From: Thiobacillus sp. UBA2597
GTDB lineage: Bacteria > Pseudomonadota > Gammaproteobacteria > Burkholderiales > Thiobacillaceae
Direction of reading: 5' to 3'
Assembly (NCBI GenBank): GCA_002339725.1
Contig: DDKN01000057.1
Location: forward strand, 1-36,010
DNA: 36,010 nt
Shown here piece by piece: positions 6,925-14,198 of this stretch; positions within the stretch are counted from its first letter, which is position 1, and each line of letters starts with the position of its first letter. The translations under genes were made by a program, and so were the position numbers. The notes beneath the pieces were generated by a model. The model searched no databases, was not told the origin of the DNA, and worked only from the letters and a program-made list of their open reading frames with translations.

Positions 6925-7584
6925 TCAGGCCTCCTTTCGGTCTTTGCGTATTCGTTCGAATACGGCACGGAACATCGCCGGGGTGAGCCGGCGGGTTTGG
7001 GTGTTGTAGCGGCTGCAGTGGTAGCTGTCGTAGAGCCTGCGGCCGTCGGGCAGCGCGTGCACGGCGGCGTGGCCGAAGGGGTGGTCCTTGAGTTTCAGGC
7101 CAAGCGCGCGCAGCACGGCGCCATGCGCGATGTTGCCCAGGGCCAGTACCGCCGCCTGCTTCGGCAGGCCTGCCAGCTCGGCTTGTAGAAAACCGTTGCA
7201 GCGCCTGATCTCGTCCGGGGTGGGCTTGTTCTCCGGCGGCACGCATTTGACCGCGTTGGTGATGCGGCAGCCGATGAGCTCGAGGCCGTCATCGGCCGCA
7301 ACCGACTCGGGCCGGCTGGCGTAGCCGAATTCGTGCAGGGTCTGGTACAGCAGCACCCCGGCATAGTCGCCGGTGAAGGGCCGGCCGCTGCGGTTGGCGC
7401 CGTGGTAGCCGGGGGCAAGGCCGACGATGAGCAGCTCGGGCTCGGCCGCGCCGAAGGGCGGCACCGGCCGACCGAAGTAGTCGGGCCGGGCAGCACGGCA
7501 GTCGGCCAGGAAGCCGGCCAGGCGCGGGCAGGCGGTGCAGTTGGGGGCAAAACCAGTCACCTCAGGCCTCACTCTGTCTGACAC
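6925..7584 (-). CDS. Uracil-DNA glycosylase, family 5 (UDGb-like)
   Basis: A 219-residue DNA repair glycosylase that removes uracil and related deaminated bases. The motif GLAPGYHGANRSGRPFTGD (55-73) is the family 5 form of the active-site loop, without the acidic residue of family 1. NAVKCVPPENKPTP (110-123) and DSYHCSRYNTQT (186-197, His189) are also as in family 5. C16, C19, C114 and C129 have the C-x2-C ... C-x14-C spacing of the 4Fe-4S cluster ligands in families 4 and 5. The start is uncertain: GTG at 7584 with GAGGGG upstream is chosen; GTG codons at residues 5 and 9 are alternatives. The frame continues upstream only through repeats. Confidence 0.88.
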   Translation of the reverse strand: MSDRVRPEVTGFAPNCTACPRLAGFLADCRAARPDYFGRPVPPFGAAEPELLIVGLAPGYHGANRSGRPFTGDYAGVLLYQTLHEFGYASRPESVAADDGLELIGCRITNAVKCVPPENKPTPDEIRRCNGFLQAELAGLPKQAAVLALGNIAHGAVLRALGLKLKDHPFGHAAVHALPDGRRLYDSYHCSRYNTQTRRLTPAMFRAVFERIRKDRKEA

Positions 7585-7601
7585 GCCGCCCCTCACCCCT
7601 G

Positions 7602-7675
7602 CCCTCTCCCCAGGGGGGAGAGGGGGGCACGCCCACTCGCCAGGGGGAGAGGGGGGGCACGCCCACTCGCCACTC
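7602..7675. repeat. 30-bp tandem repeat with G/C-rich hairpin
   Basis: Two 30-base copies, 7611-7640 and 7641-7670, share CAGGGGG...GGGGCACGCCCACTCGC and differ only in where the single A falls in the G run; a partial third copy follows. CCCTCTCCCC (7602-7611) and GGGGAGAGGG (7615-7624) can pair across a 3-base loop. It fills the gap between the DUF2863 gene and the glycosylase gene. Similar CCTCCCC/GGGGAGG repeats lie at 12084-12105 and 12244-12265, so this appears to be a family of intergenic repeats in this genome. Confidence 0.75.
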
Positions 7676-7682
7676 GCCACAC

Positions 7683-8855
7683 TCAATGCAAGTGCGCCGG
7701 CGGGCCTGCCTCGCCCTCTGGCATTTCGGCGTGCACGCTCTCGCCTTCGGGGTTGGGATAGAGCGGCGCGCCGCAGTCGTCGCAGTATTCCAGGGGGAAG
7801 CGCTGGCTGTGCAGGATGACCTCGCCCACCCCGGCCTCGCGCAGGATGCGCTCGATCTCGGCCGGGGTCTCGCCGGTCTCCTCCTCCGTGCCGAGCAGGG
7901 GCCAGACCACGCCGTGGACCAGATCGTCCGAGCCGGTGAGGGCAAAGCCGATGCGGTATTCGACCAGCCAGCGGTCGTAGAAGGGCGCGATCACTGCGCG
8001 CAGCAGGCCGGCGGGGGTGCCGAGCACGGTCTGCAGATAGGCCACGGCGGCGCGCAGGGAATAGGGCCGGATCTCGCGGTCGGCCTGGCGCCAGGCGGCG
8101 AAGTAGGCGTCGGGCAGCAAAAGTTCGTAGGCGCAGCCCGCCATGACCGACTGCAGGTTGGGCGCGCCCTGCTCGCGCCACTGGGCCAGGGCCCTCTCCC
8201 GGTCGCCGTCCGGTTCGTTCCAGCGAAAGAGGGGACGACCGACCCGGGCCGATACGGCCGCGAGGATGTAGCGCACGTCGGAGACGAAGGCGGCCGTCTC
8301 CGGCATCTTCTGCGCCTCGACGTTGTAGTCGCGGTTCTGCAGGGCCGAGGGCCACAGCTCGGCGGCGAACTGGCGGGTCTCGCCATAACCGCGCGGCAAC
8401 TGGTCGGGGCTGAACAGGTAGTCGACCAGGGCGAAGCGGGTACCTTCGGCCAGCACATGCGCCGCCAAGTGGGCGCGCAGGCTGGACAAGGCGTTCTTGG
8501 GCAGGCTGCGGGTGGGGATGGCGTAGCGCGACCAGGCCAGGATGGGCAGGGCCAGCAACAGACAGGCGTGCGGCTCGCCGTCTACCGTGACGCGGCCGGT
8601 CTCGGCCCCGGCCTCGATCAGATCGGCCAGTTCGTCATAGGCCCGGGGATGCGTCTCGTACAGCCGGTCGAGCGCCTGGTTGAAGGCCTCCTCGTCCTTG
8701 GCCTGCAGCAGCTTGTCGATCAAGGCCGTCAACTCGCCTTCCCAGAAGGCGTCCTCGGCCCGGCTGCCGGAATCGGCCAGGCCGGTGGCCAGCCAGGCCA
8801 GGCGTTCGGCGTCGCGGCTCAGGCGGTGGCGGGTGTAGAGGCGTCTGCGTTTCAT
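7683..8855 (-). CDS. DUF2863 family protein
   Basis: A 390-residue protein of unknown function. The start MKRRRLYTRHRLSRDAERLA followed by SGSRAEDAFWE fits the DUF2863 family, which I know mainly from Betaproteobacteria. No signal peptide or clear membrane segment is seen, so it is probably cytoplasmic. The C-terminal region contains YCDDCGAPLYPNPEGE, a C-x2-C pair that could bind a metal with other residues, then an acidic, His-ending tail (PPAHLH). It lies downstream of a metal transporter on the same strand with a 9-base gap. I do not infer a function. Confidence 0.75.
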   Translation of the reverse strand: MKRRRLYTRHRLSRDAERLAWLATGLADSGSRAEDAFWEGELTALIDKLLQAKDEEAFNQALDRLYETHPRAYDELADLIEAGAETGRVTVDGEPHACLLLALPILAWSRYAIPTRSLPKNALSSLRAHLAAHVLAEGTRFALVDYLFSPDQLPRGYGETRQFAAELWPSALQNRDYNVEAQKMPETAAFVSDVRYILAAVSARVGRPLFRWNEPDGDRERALAQWREQGAPNLQSVMAGCAYELLLPDAYFAAWRQADREIRPYSLRAAVAYLQTVLGTPAGLLRAVIAPFYDRWLVEYRIGFALTGSDDLVHGVVWPLLGTEEETGETPAEIERILREAGVGEVILHSQRFPLEYCDDCGAPLYPNPEGESVHAEMPEGEAGPPAHLH

Positions 8856-8864
8856 GAATGGCCC

Positions 8865-9845
8865 TCAAGGCTGCTTGTGCAGCAGGTGAATGGGGTGAAC
8901 ACGGCGATTATCGGCCAGTTCCGGCTGCAGGGTGGCATGGCCGATATGATGCCGGCTGACCAGGCGCTGCCGGCTCTCGGCCAGGATGCGCGGCCACTCG
9001 GCGAAATCGCGCACGTCCATGTGGGCCGACAGGGCAACCTTGCCGGAGGACAGGGTCCAGATGTGCAGATCGTGCACCGAGGCCACCCCTTCGATGCTGG
9101 CCAGGTCGTGCGCCACCGCTTCCAGGCTGATGTTCGCCGGCACCGCCTCGAGCAGGACATTGAGCGCCTCGCCCAGAAGGCGCCAGGCCGAAACCACGAT
9201 CAGGCCGCCGACCAGAAGGGATAGCAGCGGGTCGATCGGCATCCAGCCGGTGAAGGTGATGACCAGGCCCGCCGCCAGGGCGGCAACCGAGCCGAGCAGA
9301 TCCCCCATCACGTGCAGCAGGGCGGCGCGGGTGTTCAAGGTCTTTTCGCCCCGGCTCAACTGCCAGGCCACCCCGATATTGACCAAGAGGCCGATGATGG
9401 CGACCACGGTGACCATGGCCCCCTGAACCTGGCGCGGTTGCGTCAGCCGATCCAAGGCCTCGACCGTGATGAAGCCGACCAGGCCAAACATGAGCAGGGC
9501 ATTGAACAGGGCGGCCAGGATCTCGAGCCGGACCAGGCCATAGGTGTGCCGCCTCGAGGGTGGTCGCTTGGCCAGCCAGGCGGCGGCCGCGGCCAGGCCC
9601 AGGGCGGTGGAGTCGGTCAGCATGTGGCCGGCGTCGGACAGCAGGGCGAGCGAGCCGGAAAGGTAGCCGGCCACCGCCTCGACGAAGGCGAAGCCCAGGG
9701 TGAAGAACAGGGCGCCGGTCAGATGTGAATGGCCGCCGGCATGGCCCAGATGATGGTGGGCGTGGTCGGTGCCGCGGTCGAGCGAGAGGGAGTCGTCAGT
9801 TTTTGCCACAGGTATTGGTCGGGTCGTTGAAGGCGAGTTCGGCAT
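8865..9845 (-). CDS. Cation diffusion facilitator (CzcD/ZitB-type) metal transporter
   Basis: A 326-residue inner-membrane metal-proton antiporter, probably exporting Zn2+ and related ions. It has a His-rich N-terminus (DHAHHHLGHAGGHSH, 27-41), six hydrophobic segments, the two H-x3-D metal sites of the family (H74/D78 in DAGHMLTD, H178/D182 in HVMGDLLGS), and a cytoplasmic C-terminal domain with HDLHIWTL. The ATG at 9845 is inside the end of nagZ, a 50-base overlap in another frame, without a strong ribosome site; a GTG at 9809 is possible, and both keep the His-rich segment. Confidence 0.92.
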   Translation of the reverse strand: MPNSPSTTRPIPVAKTDDSLSLDRGTDHAHHHLGHAGGHSHLTGALFFTLGFAFVEAVAGYLSGSLALLSDAGHMLTDSTALGLAAAAAWLAKRPPSRRHTYGLVRLEILAALFNALLMFGLVGFITVEALDRLTQPRQVQGAMVTVVAIIGLLVNIGVAWQLSRGEKTLNTRAALLHVMGDLLGSVAALAAGLVITFTGWMPIDPLLSLLVGGLIVVSAWRLLGEALNVLLEAVPANISLEAVAHDLASIEGVASVHDLHIWTLSSGKVALSAHMDVRDFAEWPRILAESRQRLVSRHHIGHATLQPELADNRRVHPIHLLHKQP

Positions 9846-10893
9846 CGACCTGGCCGAGGCCGGCCAGATGGTGCACCGCCTTGGTGTAGCGGGTGCTTTC
9901 GTGCAGGGCGACGCGGTTGGGTGGGTGCGGCCGGCCGTGCATGCGCGCCAGGCGCACCAGCGAGACCGGGGCCAGCGGCCATTGCAGGCGGCTCAATAGC
10001 TCGTCGGCGAGGTCGGGCCGGTTGCACATCAGGGCCATGTCGCAGCCGGCCTCGAGCGCGGCGCGCGCCCGCTCGACCGCGCCGCCGGCGACGCTGGCGC
10101 CTTCCATGGCGAGGTCGTCGCTGAAGATGACGCCCTCGAAGCCCAGGCGGCCGCGCAGGATGTCCTGCAGCCAGCGGCGCGAGAAGCCGGCCGGCTTGTC
10201 GTCCACCTTGGGATAGATGACATGGGCCGGCATGATCGCGGCCAGGCCCCAGTCGATCATCTGGCGGAAGGGGATGAGGTCGGCGAACTCCAGGTCTTCC
10301 AGCGGCCGCTCGTCGATCGGGACCTCCAGGTGGGAGTCGGCCTTGATGAAGCCGTGGCCGGGGAAATGCTTGCCCACCGCGTTCATGCCCGCCTCGTGCA
10401 GGCCCAGCATCAGGGCATGGGCCAGCTCGACCACGGCCTGGGGCTTGCGGTGGAAGGCGCGGTCGCCGATCACGCCGCTGGCCCCGTAATCGAGGTCGAG
10501 CACCGGGGTGAAACTGAAATCGACCCCCACCGCGCGCAGCTCGGCGCCCAGGATGTAGCCGGCATCCTTGGCCAGCCGTTTGGCCCGCAGGGGCTGCTCG
10601 TCCCACACCTCGCCCAGGCGGCGCATGGGCGGGATAGGGGTGAAGCCTTCGCGGAAGCGCTGCACCCGGCCGCCTTCGTGGTCGACCCCGATCAACAGAT
10701 GCGGGCTGCGCAGGGCGTGAATCTCGCGGCAGAGCGTAGCGATCTGTTCCGGGCTTTCATAGTTGCGCTTGAACAGGATCACCCCGCCGACCAGGGGATG
10801 GCACAGGCGGCGACGGTCGTCGTCGGTCAGCGCCGTGCCGACCACATCGAGCATCAGGGGGCCGAGCGGCAGGTGCAGGCCGGGCGGGTTCAT
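9796..10893 (-). CDS. nagZ: Beta-N-acetylhexosaminidase NagZ
   Basis: A 365-residue cytoplasmic glycoside hydrolase family 3 enzyme that removes N-acetylglucosamine from anhydromuropeptides during cell-wall recycling. Seen: GVDHEGGRVQRF (69-80), KHFPGHG (175-181) followed by ADSHLE with the general acid/base His188, and FSDDLAMEGA (257-266) holding the catalytic aspartate. The ATG overlaps the acpS stop by 4 bases (ATGA). The C-terminal end overlaps the metal transporter start by 50 bases. Confidence 0.95.
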   Translation of the reverse strand: MNPPGLHLPLGPLMLDVVGTALTDDDRRRLCHPLVGGVILFKRNYESPEQIATLCREIHALRSPHLLIGVDHEGGRVQRFREGFTPIPPMRRLGEVWDEQPLRAKRLAKDAGYILGAELRAVGVDFSFTPVLDLDYGASGVIGDRAFHRKPQAVVELAHALMLGLHEAGMNAVGKHFPGHGFIKADSHLEVPIDERPLEDLEFADLIPFRQMIDWGLAAIMPAHVIYPKVDDKPAGFSRRWLQDILRGRLGFEGVIFSDDLAMEGASVAGGAVERARAALEAGCDMALMCNRPDLADELLSRLQWPLAPVSLVRLARMHGRPHPPNRVALHESTRYTKAVHHLAGLGQVDAELAFNDPTNTCGKN

Positions 10894-11276
10894 GCAGCCC
10901 CCGTCTCCAGCACGACGAAGGCCAGGGCATGCGCCTGCTCGTCGCTCAGCGACAGATGGCTGCGCGTCACGCCGCGCTGGCGCAGCCAGGCGGCCAGCTC
11001 ATCGGAGAAGAACAGTTCGGGCCGGCCCAGTTCGTTGTGGCGCACACCGATGCTGGACAGGTGCAGGGGGCTGCGCATGCCGGTGCCGGCCGCCTTGGCG
11101 AAGGCCTCCTTGGCGGCGAAGCGCTTGGCCAGAAAACGCGGCTTGTCCCGGGCCTGGTCGAAACCGGCCAGCTCGGCCGGGACGAGCATGCGCTCGGCCA
11201 GGCGCCGACCGTGCCGGGCATGCATGGCCCGCACGCGCTCGATCACAACCAGATCGGTGCCAATGCCGAAGATCAT
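10890..11276 (-). CDS. acpS: Holo-[acyl-carrier-protein] synthase
   Basis: A 128-residue enzyme that transfers 4'-phosphopantetheine from CoA to acyl carrier protein. MIFGIGTDLVVIERV carries the metal-binding D8, and RFAAKEAFAKA carries E57, both diagnostic. The ATG at 11276 is chosen because the family starts MI-x-GIGTD; a TTG at 11291 would add five residues. Its stop overlaps the nagZ start. It is divergent from the nitroreductase gene, with a 122-base shared upstream region. Confidence 0.95.
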   Translation of the reverse strand: MIFGIGTDLVVIERVRAMHARHGRRLAERMLVPAELAGFDQARDKPRFLAKRFAAKEAFAKAAGTGMRSPLHLSSIGVRHNELGRPELFFSDELAAWLRQRGVTRSHLSLSDEQAHALAFVVLETGAA

Positions 11277-11307
11277 CCCTACGCGTTCCAAGCGAAAAAC
11301 TGCGGCG

Positions 11308-11313
11308 ATTATA
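11308..11313 (-). promoter_or_regulatory. Putative acpS -10 element
   Basis: TATAAT on the minus strand, in the GGCGATTATACGGC context (plus strand), 32 bases before the acpS ATG. No good -35 box is visible at the expected distance (CGAAAT at 17 bases). It is the only candidate for the acpS-nagZ-transporter transcript. Confidence 0.35.
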
Positions 11314-11356
11314 CGGCGGCCCGCCGCCGGATTTCGCGCTGACCGCCGGTTTTCGC

Positions 11357-11362
11357 GATAAT
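11357..11362 (+). promoter_or_regulatory. Putative nitroreductase -10 element
   Basis: GATAAT in TTTTCGCGATAATTGGCC, 37 bases before the nitroreductase ATG. The same CGCGATAATTG string precedes the tRNA-Leu at 12341. The -35 region is weak (TTTCGC at 19 bases), so this is a tentative call. Confidence 0.3.
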
Positions 11363-11398
11363 TGGCCCTTTCCGCATCGTTCGTTCAGGACACCGCCC

Positions 11399-12061
11399 AT
11401 GATCACCAAACAGGACATCCTCGCCGCCTTCCACTATCGCCACGCCTGCAAGGAGTTCGATCCGAGCCGGAAGATCGCGCCGGAGGACTTCGAGTTCATC
11501 CTGGAGACCGCGCGCCTGAGCCCCAGTTCTTTCGGGCACGAACCCTGGCAGATCGTGGTGATCCAGGACATGGCCCTGCGCGAGAAGCTGCTGCCCGTCA
11601 CCTGGGGCGCCCAGAAGACCCTGCCGAGCGCCAGCCACTACATTGCCATCCTGGCGCGCAAAACCGGCCTCATGCCGGAGGACCCCCATGTCCAGCACAT
11701 CATGCACGATATCCAGAAACTGCCGCCCGAGCGCATCGAGATGCGCAGCAAGGTCTACCGCAACTTCCTCGAAGCCGATTTCAAGCTGCTCAGCTACGAA
11801 CGCGGCGTGTTCGACTGGGCCTGCCGCCAGGCCTACATCGCCCTGGGCAACATGATGACGGCGGCCGCCATGATCGGCATCGACAGCTGCCCGATCGAAG
11901 GCTTCAACCAGGAGCAGGCGGAAGCGGTCCTGAGCGCGGCCGGCGCGCTGGATGCCGGCCAGTTCGGACTGGCGGTGATGCTGGCCTTCGGCTATCGCAA
12001 GAACCCGCAGCCGGCCAAGACCCGGCGGCCGCTGGCCGAGATCGTGCAGTGGGTGAAATAA
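11399..12061 (+). CDS. Nitroreductase family NAD(P)H-dependent oxidoreductase
   Basis: A 220-residue flavin enzyme of the nitroreductase family. Seen: YRHACKEFDPSRKI near the start (the FMN phosphate-binding region), ARLSPSSFGHEPWQIVVI (38-55, the conserved SS-x-N/G-x-x-PW motif), and IGIDSCPIEGF with a C-terminal LAFGYR. Such enzymes reduce quinones or nitro compounds with bound FMN; the natural substrate is not evident. The ATG at 11399 has AGGA upstream and aligns with the family start; the open frame extends much further upstream only as the complement of acpS and nagZ. Confidence 0.88.
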   Translation: MITKQDILAAFHYRHACKEFDPSRKIAPEDFEFILETARLSPSSFGHEPWQIVVIQDMALREKLLPVTWGAQKTLPSASHYIAILARKTGLMPEDPHVQHIMHDIQKLPPERIEMRSKVYRNFLEADFKLLSYERGVFDWACRQAYIALGNMMTAAAMIGIDSCPIEGFNQEQAEAVLSAAGALDAGQFGLAVMLAFGYRKNPQPAKTRRPLAEIVQWVK

Positions 12062-12083
12062 GCACCGCATTGCCTGCCAAGCC

Positions 12084-12105
12084 CCTCCCCCATTTATGGG
12101 GGAGG
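12084..12105. repeat. G/C-rich inverted repeat (left of DUF559 remnant)
   Basis: CCTCCCCC (12084-12091) and GGGGGAGG (12098-12105) with a 6-base loop, followed by a further CTGGGAGGGGG. It starts 22 bases after the nitroreductase stop and may also serve as a hairpin at its transcript end, though no T run follows. It resembles the repeats at 12244-12265 and 7602-7670. Confidence 0.6.
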
Positions 12106-12128
12106 CTGGGAGGGGGAATTGACGATAG

Positions 12129-12224
12129 GGCGCGCCGATTGGTGTCGCGCACATGGCGTCAGCGGCGGTGCTCAGCGTCAGTCATATTGCGGCGTAGAAG
12201 GCGGGCCTTGAGGGTGATGGGCTT
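12129..12224 (-). pseudogene. Decayed DUF559-type endonuclease fragment
   Basis: Reading on the minus strand, KPITLKARLLRRNMTDAEHR is followed by an in-frame TGA and then RHVRDTNRRA. DUF559 (PD-(D/E)XK-like) proteins typically open with ARxLRxNMTDAExxLWxxLR, so the TGA falls exactly where the conserved Trp (TGG) is expected. Only about 30 codons of similarity remain; both ends run into G/C-rich inverted repeats. It is best read as a remnant, not an active gene. The family assignment is from memory of the motif. Confidence 0.5.
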
Positions 12225-12243
12225 GGTGCATGGGCAATTTTTG

Positions 12244-12265
12244 CCCTCCCCACGAGTGGGGAGGG
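12244..12265. repeat. G/C-rich inverted repeat (right of DUF559 remnant)
   Basis: CCCTCCCCAC (12244-12253) and GTGGGGAGGG (12256-12265) form a near-continuous hairpin. On the minus strand the hairpin is followed by an A run, so it is not a usual terminator in that direction. Together with 12084-12105 it brackets the DUF559 fragment. Confidence 0.6.
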
Positions 12266-12292
12266 GCGCCCACCCCATGCCTCCTGGCGCCG

Positions 12293-12322
12293 TTGCCCTG
12301 GATGTGTGCTTTCCGCGATAAT
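12293..12322 (+). promoter_or_regulatory. tRNA-Leu(CAA) promoter
   Basis: TTGCCC (12293-12298) and GATAAT (12317-12322) are 18 bases apart. The predicted start near 12330 is about 11 bases before the tRNA. No other promoter is visible before queA, so queA may be read from here as well. Confidence 0.55.
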
Positions 12323-12340
12323 TGCCGCCTTCGCATCCCT

Positions 12341-12427
12341 GCCCGGGTGGCGGAATAGGTAGACGCACGGGACTCAAAATCCCGCGCCAGCGATGGCGTG
12401 CCGGTTCGATTCCGGCCCCGGGCACCA
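12341..12427 (+). tRNA. tRNA-Leu (anticodon CAA)
   Basis: An 87-nucleotide class II tRNA with encoded CCA. The acceptor stem GCCCGGG pairs with CCCGGGC, there is a long variable arm, the T arm is GTTCGATTC, and the anticodon loop gives CAA, decoding UUG. It has the same acceptor stem as tRNA-Leu(UAA) at 2444-2530. It ends 38 bases before queA on the same strand. Confidence 0.96.
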
Positions 12428-12465
12428 TCCCTTGACCGGGGCCGCGCCAGACGCGGTCCTCCCCG

Positions 12466-13503
12466 ATGAAAACCGCCGACTTCGACTATACCCTGCCCGA
12501 GGAACTGATCGCCCGGCACCCCCTGCCCGAGCGCACGGCGAGCCGGCTGCTGCATGTCGACGGCCCCAACAGGCGCTTCAGCGACCGGCGCTTTGCCGAA
12601 CTGGCCGAGTTCTTCCGGCCCGGCGACCTTTTGGTGTTCAACGACACCCGGGTGATCAAGGCCCGGCTGTTCGGCGAGAAGGCCAGCGGCGGCCGGATCG
12701 AGGCCCTGGTCGAGCGGGTGCTGTCGGAGCACGAGGCCATCGCCTTCATCCGCGCCAGCAAGGCGCCCAAGCCGGGCATGCGCCTGAGATTCGCCGACAG
12801 CGTCGAGGCCGAGGTGCTCGAGCGCAGCGACGACCTCTACCGCCTGCGCTTCGACCCGGCCAAAACCGTGCTGGAATGGCTGGAGGCCCACGGCGAGCTG
12901 CCGCTGCCGCCCTATCTGGAACGCAAACCGGAGCAGGCGGACGAGGCGCGTTACCAGACGGTGTATGCCCGCGCGCCGGGCGCGGTGGCGGCCCCCACCG
13001 CCGGTCTGCATTTCGATGAAGCCATGCTCGGCGCGCTCAAGGCCAAGGGGGTGGCCACTGCGCGGGTCACTTTGCACGTCGGCGCCGGCACCTTCCAGCC
13101 GGTGCGGGTGGACGACATCGCCCAGCACAAGATGCATTCGGAGCGCTACGAGGTGCCCAGGGAGACCGTGGCCGCGATCGAACTGGCGCAAGCCCACGGC
13201 GGCCGGGTCACGGCCGTGGGCACCACCAGCCTGCGCGCCCTGGAGTCGGCCGCGCACGCGGGGGCCTTGCAGGCCGGCCAGGGCGAGACCGATCTCTTCA
13301 TCACCCCGGGCTACCCATTCCGCGTGGTCGAGCGCCTGATCACCAATTTCCACCTGCCCCGCTCCACCCTGCTCATGCTGGTCTGCGCCTTCGGCGGCAT
13401 GGACCTGATGCTGGCCGCCTATCGCCACGCGGTCGAACAGCGCTACCGCTTCTTCAGCTATGGCGACGCCATGCTGATTGAACGCGCCGGCGTGGCCGGC
13501 TAG
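12466..13503 (+). CDS. queA: S-adenosylmethionine:tRNA ribosyltransferase-isomerase
   Basis: A 345-residue QueA, which transfers and isomerises the ribosyl moiety of S-adenosylmethionine onto preQ1-modified tRNA to give epoxyqueuosine. Seen: DFDYTLPEELIARHPLPERT at the start, LLVFNDTRVIKARLFG, PLPPYLERKPEQADEARYQT (the conserved PPYI-x-R segment), AAPTAGLHF, LHVGAGTFQPVR and TNFHLPRSTLLMLVCAF. The length agrees with the family. There is little ribosome-site sequence. It is downstream of tRNA-Leu and would normally be followed directly by tgt; here a toxin-antitoxin pair intervenes. Confidence 0.96.
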   Translation: MKTADFDYTLPEELIARHPLPERTASRLLHVDGPNRRFSDRRFAELAEFFRPGDLLVFNDTRVIKARLFGEKASGGRIEALVERVLSEHEAIAFIRASKAPKPGMRLRFADSVEAEVLERSDDLYRLRFDPAKTVLEWLEAHGELPLPPYLERKPEQADEARYQTVYARAPGAVAAPTAGLHFDEAMLGALKAKGVATARVTLHVGAGTFQPVRVDDIAQHKMHSERYEVPRETVAAIELAQAHGGRVTAVGTTSLRALESAAHAGALQAGQGETDLFITPGYPFRVVERLITNFHLPRSTLLMLVCAFGGMDLMLAAYRHAVEQRYRFFSYGDAMLIERAGVAG

Positions 13504-13506
13504 AAT
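13478..13506 (+). promoter_or_regulatory. Promoter of the toxin-antitoxin pair, at the end of queA
   Basis: TTGAAC (13478-13483) and TAGAAT (13501-13506) are exactly 17 bases apart. The -35 box lies in the queA coding end and the first three bases of the -10 box are the queA stop codon TAG. The predicted start, near 13513, falls inside the palindrome at 13507-13523. Confidence 0.65.
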
Positions 13507-13523
13507 GCTATCAAATTGATAGC
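13507..13523. promoter_or_regulatory. Perfect palindrome, likely antitoxin operator
   Basis: GCTATCAA-A-TTGATAGC is a perfect 8+1+8 inverted repeat beginning one base after the -10 box and ending 15 bases before the antitoxin ATG. Its location suits autorepression by the FitA-like ribbon-helix-helix protein encoded next. The binding assignment is inferred. Confidence 0.65.
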
Positions 13524-13537
13524 AGCCGGAGTCTGCC

Positions 13538-13771
13538 ATGGCCCAAGTCCTCGTCCGCAACCTGGACGACAGCGTGGTCGAACAATTGAAGGCCAACGCC
13601 GCCCGCCACCACCGCTCGCTGGAGGCCGAGGTGCGCGCGATTTTGGAAGAAACCGCCCGCCGCCAGCGCTCGCGCCAGGAAATCGCGGCCGAGTTGGCGC
13701 AATTCCGCGCCCGCCAGCAGCCCAACCAGACCGACAGCGCCGACCTGATCCGCGAAGACCGGGAACGCTGA
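13538..13771 (+). CDS. FitA-like ribbon-helix-helix antitoxin
   Basis: A 77-residue protein starting MAQVLVRNLDDSVVEQLKAN, followed by HHRSLEAEVRAILEETARR: the N-terminal beta strand plus two helices of the FitA/Arc-type DNA-binding domain. The C-terminal half is charged (RARQQPNQTDSADLIREDRE) and would wrap the toxin. CGGAG lies 7 bases before the ATG. Its stop shares one base with the toxin start (TGATG). It lies immediately after queA and depends on the promoter at 13478-13506. Confidence 0.9.
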   Translation: MAQVLVRNLDDSVVEQLKANAARHHRSLEAEVRAILEETARRQRSRQEIAAELAQFRARQQPNQTDSADLIREDRER

Positions 13772-14198
13772 TGGCCTGGGTGGTCGATGCCTCGGTCGCC
13801 GCCAAGTGGTTGTTCGCCGAGCCATACAGCGAACAAGCCGCCGCGCTGCTGACCGGCGGCGAAGACCTGCTCACCGTCGACCTGTTGTTCGCCGAGATCG
13901 GCAACGTCGCCTGGAAAAAACTCGGCCGGGAAAACCTGAGTTACCAGGATGTCGCCCAGGCACTGGCCGACCTGCGCGAGATCGCGCTTACCGTCTATCC
14001 CGTCGCCGAGCTGATGGAACAAGCGCTCAAGATTGCTCAGGATCACCGGCGCAGTTTCTACGACGCCAGCTACCTGGCCTTGGCCGTGCGCGAGGACACG
14101 CCGCTGATCACGGCCGACTTGCGCTTTCACAATGCATTTGCCGCGACCTCTTTGCATCAGTCGGTGCACTGGATCGGCAATTTACAGGAAACCCGGTT

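Noticed and set aside
7602..7675. CRISPR array
   Set aside because: Only two adjacent 30-base units with no spacers between them and no cas genes nearby; it is a simple tandem repeat.
7585..8355. Long 5' extension of the uracil-DNA glycosylase frame
   Set aside because: It runs through the tandem repeat and the DUF2863 coding region in the wrong frame; family homology begins only near 7584.
10763..11398. Long upstream extension of the nitroreductase frame
   Set aside because: It is antisense to nagZ and acpS; the family start and ribosome site are at 11399.
12159..12428. 89-codon minus-strand gene covering the DUF559 fragment and tRNA-Leu
   Set aside because: Its first part is antisense to the tRNA and its last part is the remnant; no single protein is plausible.
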